DNA of 64,000 nt, from assembly GCA_028554755.1 (NCBI GenBank), contig JAPTOF010000011.1:3128501-3192500 (forward strand), written 5' to 3'. Under the pieces are notes generated by a model. It did no database searches. It saw nothing but the letters and a program-made list of their open reading frames with translations, and was not told the DNA's origin. Each line of letters opens with the position of its first letter. The stretch's first letter is position 1. The position numbers were made by a program, and so were the translations under genes. Source of the DNA: Cordia subcordata. Lineage: Eukaryota > Streptophyta > Magnoliopsida > Boraginales > Cordiaceae. Of the stretch, positions 59,561 through 64,000 are shown in pieces.

Positions 59561-59747
59561 CCTCACATAAATGTGGATTAAGTCTTCGCTACATTTCACG
59601 AGAAGACATTACACCTTCTTCAAAATGAATCCTATGAATGTAAACTGAAAAATGTATATCTTTGAAATCATCAATCTTCCACCTTATGGCCTCCTTATGA
59701 TTTATAAAGACTCCTGAAAAACATTCCTCACTCTTACTAAACAAGGG

Positions 59748-59874
59748 CTATGATGATAGGAAGGGTCCCATTAGGTCCTAGAAATGCATACTTCAAATGC
59801 TTAGGGAAGGACTATGATGATAGGAAGGGTCCCATTAGGTCCTAGAAATGCATACTTCAAATGCTTAGGGAAGG
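59748..59874. repeat. 64-bp tandem duplication in pol
   Basis: CTATGATGATAGGAAGGGTC at 59748 recurs at 59812. Both units are identical through GCTTAGGGAAGG, so the duplication is recent compared with the decay around it. Confidence 0.9.
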
Positions 59875-59999
59875 GTTTGAGCTCCAAAACTGGGGGAGAC
59901 TCTACCACAACAGGATCATTCTCACTTTCGATGGAAATTGGACTAGAAGGGTAACGTCAAGTGACTACTTAGGCCTAGAGTCAACAGATGTAAAAATAG

Positions 60000-60800
60000 A
60001 AGCCACAAACTCTCTCACAAAGGACTCCAAGTCAAAGCTAGCTAAATATCCTTAAGCTCTTTCAATTCATCACTATCGGTCATCATCTCAAAAACATGGT
60101 CCTTAACACAAGAATTTATCACATCAACCATCAAATATTCTTTATCATCTACCCCGACCCTAAGCCTATTTACCACTTCTGCTAATTTTATAGTAGACCT
60201 CAAATTCCCAAACTTAATCTCTAACATCCCTGACTTATAATGAATTAGTACATCAACTATGGCAAGGAAGGGGCGTCCTAAAAAATAGGTGTAATTTGCC
60301 TAAAATCATGGTCATAATCCATATCTAGGATACTAAAATTAACTGGATGAACAAACTCTCCAACTGGGACAATAACATCCTTTACTACACCTCGTGGTCT
60401 CTTCTCGAACCTATCAGCTAACTAGAGTGTGACATGTATGGGAGATAACTCTTCTATACCTAGCTACTGGTAGACTGAGTAGGCAATGAGATTCACACCA
60501 AACCCTAAATCTAGAAGTGCTTGATCAATTTGGGTTTCTCTAATGCAACATGGAATGGTAAAGGCTCCTAGATCACTCAACTTATGCGGAAGACCCAAAG
60601 TGCAAATACTACTAACCTTCTTAATAAGCTTTATTTTCTTAGGCATTGTGGCTATGCTATGCTTTTGAGTGCAAAGATCTCTAAAGAATTTAGAGTAAGC
60701 GGGGATAAGTAAAAGGGCACCAACCAGAGGTAGATTCACCTCAATGTCTCTAAGGTGCTTTAAGATCTTGAACGTCCTTATGTCTTTGGTTAGTTTAGGC
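60000..60800 (-). pseudogene. Athila protease
   Basis: 60464-60739 reads KKVSSICTLGLPHKLSDLGA, TIPCCIRETQIDQALLDLGF and GVNLIAYSVYQ, so the active-site DxG is kept (the next residue is Phe for the usual Ser). 60042-60227 has LEIKFGNLRSTIKLAEVVNR, the protease tail. It is colinear with 38789-39703. Confidence 0.8.
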
Positions 60801-61566
60801 TTCTCTAATGTTGCTCGGGAAAGGGCTCTAATAGTGACATCACTAGACTCAGCTAGCTATTTCCCCTCCCACCGTAGAAGGGTGCTACTCTCACCTCTCT
60901 CTATAGTAACCTCTTATCTTTTCTTATGATGTCTACATGCACTAGGCTCTACAGGGATGCTAGGTGCAAACACAACTAAACTCTCGACCCATGCTAGATT
61001 ATCTATGACTTTACCACTCCTAAGGGTGGTGATTGCATATTCCTAGGCATGCGTAGGGTAAGTAGGGTCGGAAGAGGGACTAGACTGGCCTCTAAGATTA
61101 ACTTATGCCTGTTCAAGTTGATGTGTCATGATTTTGTGTATGTCTGCATTACATTTTCTATATGTTTTTTAGGTGCTTTGTGCTTGTACAGTGGCATTAG
61201 TGTAGTACATATGGTGGAATTAAGGTTAAGCAAAGATAATTGTACATAGTTGAGTTTAATAGATAAATGCTACACTAATTGCTTGTTTTCATGATATAGG
61301 TGAGACTTGAGTTGAAAATGAAGCTTGCACAATGATGGGTAATGAATATAGAAGGTTTACGGGTGATGAGAAAGAGGCCAAAAACAAATAAGATGAAAAT
61401 TGATTAAATGAGCTACCGGTCGACCTTTAAAGGCTACAGGTTGACAGGTAGGGCCAGCCGAGAATAGAAGACTGATTGCCAATTAATCCAGAGACTTAAG
61501 AAAGAATAGGTCGACCTCCCAGTTACTAGCTTGCCAGTAGGGTCAATCGGCAGCGTAGCTGTTGGC

Positions 61567-61575
61567 TATAAATAG
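61567..61575 (+). promoter_or_regulatory. TATA box of the LTR
   Basis: TATAAATAG lies 448 bp from the LTR start, just downstream of the GTCGACC-like cluster, as expected for the U3 promoter. Confidence 0.6.
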
Positions 61576-62337
61576 GGCCCCATTTTCATCATTTATGATC
61601 ATTAATTCACACCCACTTACATAAAACCTGAACTCACCCACCTCTTATACACCATTTCACAGACTTCCCACTTGGAGTCAAGCTTATTTGGAGGGATTTA
61701 ATAACTTTGGAGTGAGGATTTACTCAAGGATTGTACAAAAATTGCTAGGATGAAAGGGGAGTTTCCTTGTTCTTCTTTCAACCTATTTTATATTATGATT
61801 GAGTAGAGTTGTTTAAGGTGATTTAGCTTGTGGTATGGGTTGATTATACACTCTTATGTTATCGGATTTGATGGCTTAATATACATATGCTTTGTTTTTC
61901 TTATTTCAATGGCTATTATTCAATACATATCTAGGTGTTTGATAATATGCCTATTTGAGCAGCATATATATAAATTGATGTCTATTTGCTACTAAACACC
62001 TAGTTTATGTGTATGTTTGCATGCCTATTAGTAAATATGACCTCAATAATGCATACATGCTGATTCTTAATTGCTTTAAATGGTGTAATCCAAGCATGAT
62101 GATGTTTGGTAGTAGAATAGGTCTTTATATTTGCAAACACCATAGGTTAGAACATGTATGATTGCGCTAATTGACCAAATCCCGCTATAGTGACCCTAAA
62201 ACGATGATGCTGAACTTAGGGCTAGCCTAGACTGAGTCTCCTTTAGCTTTAAACCTAGTCAATAGGTTTTCGGGCAGGTTTAGTTAACCCTGGAAACACT
62301 AGGTCTTGGCTTTAAACCCAACCAATGGTTTAGGTAC

Positions 62338-63781
62338 TAATGTGTGTCATTTGTGCATGTTTGTACATAGTATTTGCATGAATGTTTAAAGGTGTTCTAG
62401 AGTATAATTGAGTGCATTTACGTAATATATTTAGAAGCATAAATACTATACTAAGTGTCATATTTTGTATTTTAAGTGACTTTTAGGAAGGGTCGAGCTT
62501 AAATGAGGAAGAAACGAGCTAAACGTTAAAGACCAGAGGTAAAAAGATGAAGAAATGAGCCATAAATGAAGTTTCAAGTTGTGCTGCCAAATGAGAAGAG
62601 GTTACTTGGGGGATCACCAGTAGGGTCCCCTAGTATGTACCAGCTAACCAGTCGGGTCCCCTGGTAGATCCAGAGAGCTCATATTTTTACCGATCAGCAT
62701 CATATTTTGTACCAGCTACTTGATAGAGTAATACTCGCACTAAAAAGTCTATATATAGCCCGTTTTACATCATTTTTGGGAGAGAAACTTTATTTTCTTA
62801 AACCCTAACCCTTTCATTTTTGGGAAAAGGAACTTTATTTTCTTAAACCTTAATGAACCCTAACCCTTTTCCCACTTCACCAAACACACCATCCCACACC
62901 AGACCAAGTAAGGATTGAATCTTGTAACAAGAGATTAAAAGGTTTTGCTTTGGATTTGAGCAAGGGTTTGAAAGGGAGTTTCTTATTCCTTTCTTATTCT
63001 TGTAAATAGGTTTTGCATTTGAGTTAGATCTAGGGTCAATTGATGCTGTATATTAGATCAGGGCTTTGAATAAAGGATTAGTGTATATCTTTGGCTTTTA
63101 ATATATACTTGTTTACATTGATTAATAGCATGAATCAACATGTCTATGTGTTGATAATCAAATATGTTATGTGTTCGATAAAATGCCTAGGTGAACTTAC
63201 ATATGTTATTTCATGCTTAAATGCTATCGATAATGGTGTCACCTTAGCCTTAATCCTTGCTAATGGCATGAGCCCTATTTTGCAACTCTGTGTGTTGATT
63301 AATATGCTTTATTAATGAATTAGTGCGATAGGAGTATACCTTTAGTCTAAAGCAATACTAAAAGAGTACCCACTAGTACTATTTAATACTCTAGGAGTCT
63401 AATCTCTAGTCTGAAATAATACTAATAGGTTAGTCTCTCAAGTAAGACATTAATCAACAACAAAGAGAGTAATCAAGCCAGATATAGATCGAATCGTTAT
63501 TATAGCCCAAGTCTAGTTACAATGCAATTACTCTTGATCTTTTTTCATCTTGTAAAGCTTTCTTTCCTTAGTTTGGAACCTTAGGTTTCTCCATAGTTTA
63601 GGTTTATTTTTCTTTTCCCAAGCTTCCTTGTATCCTAAAGAAAGTAGCCACATTCACGTAGCTAGTTTTAGGCACTTTTGCACGTAGAGACCGAACTAAG
63701 GAGTCTCTCTGAGAAAGAACAACCCCATACTTGTACGCTTCACTACATATAACCCGTTCACTTGTAGGTGTAGACATATCA
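62338..63781 (+). mobile_element. Solo LTR nested in the LTR at 61119
   Basis: It is flanked by a perfect 5-bp duplication GGTAC (62333-62337 and 63782-63786). It starts TAATGTGTGTCAT, which looks like TGATGTGTCAT with a G-to-A change, and ends ACATATCA. Length is 1444 bp. It has a TATA box (TATATATAG, 62750-62758), an upstream set of GTCGGGTCCCC/GGTAGGGTCC words (62590-62715) and telomere-like AACCCTAACCC at 62802-62812 and 62859-62869. The ORF at 63091-63315 is not coding. Confidence 0.8.
62750..62758 (+). promoter_or_regulatory. TATA box of the solo LTR
   Basis: TATATATAG lies 412 bp from the LTR start, at a position corresponding to that in the LTR at 61119. Confidence 0.55.
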
Positions 63782-64000
63782 GGTACTAAGGTAGATTCGT
63801 TCTATATCACCTAGGAAGCCAGTTAGTCAATCCTAAGACCCTAGGTCATAAGAACCACGCTGTGACTCTACAAGTACACGCCATGGGATGGACCCATACC
63901 AAGTCCTAGGGAGAAATTAGGACACTAGTTAGTAACCTAGTTAAGAGCAATCATCATAGTTAAGTCATCTCCTATAATCCCATAGCATTTTAGTCTAGAA

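Larger units (their letters stand above)
53709..61118 (-). mobile_element. Ty3/gypsy Athila-type retrotransposon, pol-bearing, incomplete at right
   Basis: In minus sense from the right come the gag-protease linker (60740-61118), protease, RT, RNase H broken by a MITE, integrase, a long 3' non-coding region, the purine tract and the 3' LTR (53709-55383). The 5' part is cut off by an LTR inserted at 61119 and would lie beyond the window. Domains match the Athila copy at 34949-44539. All are broken by stops. Confidence 0.9.
61119..64000 (+). repeat. Athila-type LTR, plus strand, cut by a solo LTR and by the window end
   Basis: It starts TGATGTGTCATG inside the gag-protease linker of the minus Athila copy. 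It follows the known LTR order (GTCGACC cluster 61413-61555, TATA box, the GGCTTTAAACC paragraph at 62308) to 62337 and resumes at 63782. Whether it is a solo LTR or the first LTR of a whole element cannot be seen. Confidence 0.8.

Overview
The window is nuclear DNA of a flowering plant. The evidence is Ty1/copia elements with a tRNA-Met type primer site, Athila-type Ty3/gypsy elements with a tRNA-Asp type primer site, L1-type LINE 3' ends with plant RNase H tails, Tourist- and Mutator-like non-autonomous DNA elements, and degenerate plastid DNA (16S rRNA and psbC). I found no intact host gene, tRNA gene or CRISPR array. Nearly every readable protein segment belongs to a transposon. The taxon cannot be fixed from the sequence.

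Layout. 1-4.6 kb: AT-rich DNA with a LINE tail (minus) and a Mutator-like inverted-repeat element (1961-3556) that holds a second LINE tail. 4.6-12.9 kb: a second Mutator-like element of the same family, into which copia-1 (5281-12629, minus) inserted. 13.2-31.8 kb: a minus-strand LINE split by copia-2 (13815-30703, minus). Copia-2 is split in its RNase H region by an Athila-related element without recognisable pol (16053-23811, minus), whose left LTR carries a Tourist-like MITE (17813-18047). This is a four-deep nest with target duplications recognisable at three levels. 31.8-45.4 kb: a worn copia-3 (minus) holding an Athila element (34949-44539, plus) that keeps gag, protease and integrase but has lost reverse transcriptase. 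45.4-50.1 kb: a truncated minus Athila-type element, a short unknown piece and a plus-strand LTR piece with a 251-bp tandem duplication. 51.1-52.9 kb: plastid-derived 16S and psbC pieces. 53.7-61.1 kb: a minus Athila copy with LTR, integrase, RT and protease, broken by a second MITE copy. 61.1 kb to the end: a plus Athila-type LTR running off the window, itself interrupted by a solo LTR (62338-63781) with a perfect 5-bp duplication.

How the parts relate. The element lacking pol shares LTR type, primer site, long 3' non-coding region and two purine tracts with the pol-bearing Athila copies, so it probably depends on their proteins. Its internal region instead has a decayed non-pol reading frame beginning with a CCHC zinc knuckle. 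The copia copies share a leader with five spaced copies of a CGATGGGATGGCCGAAC-like motif. The Athila-type LTRs share a GTCGACC-rich cluster just upstream of the TATA box, and similar words occur in the copia-2 leader. These three shared non-coding structures are the most interesting signals here.
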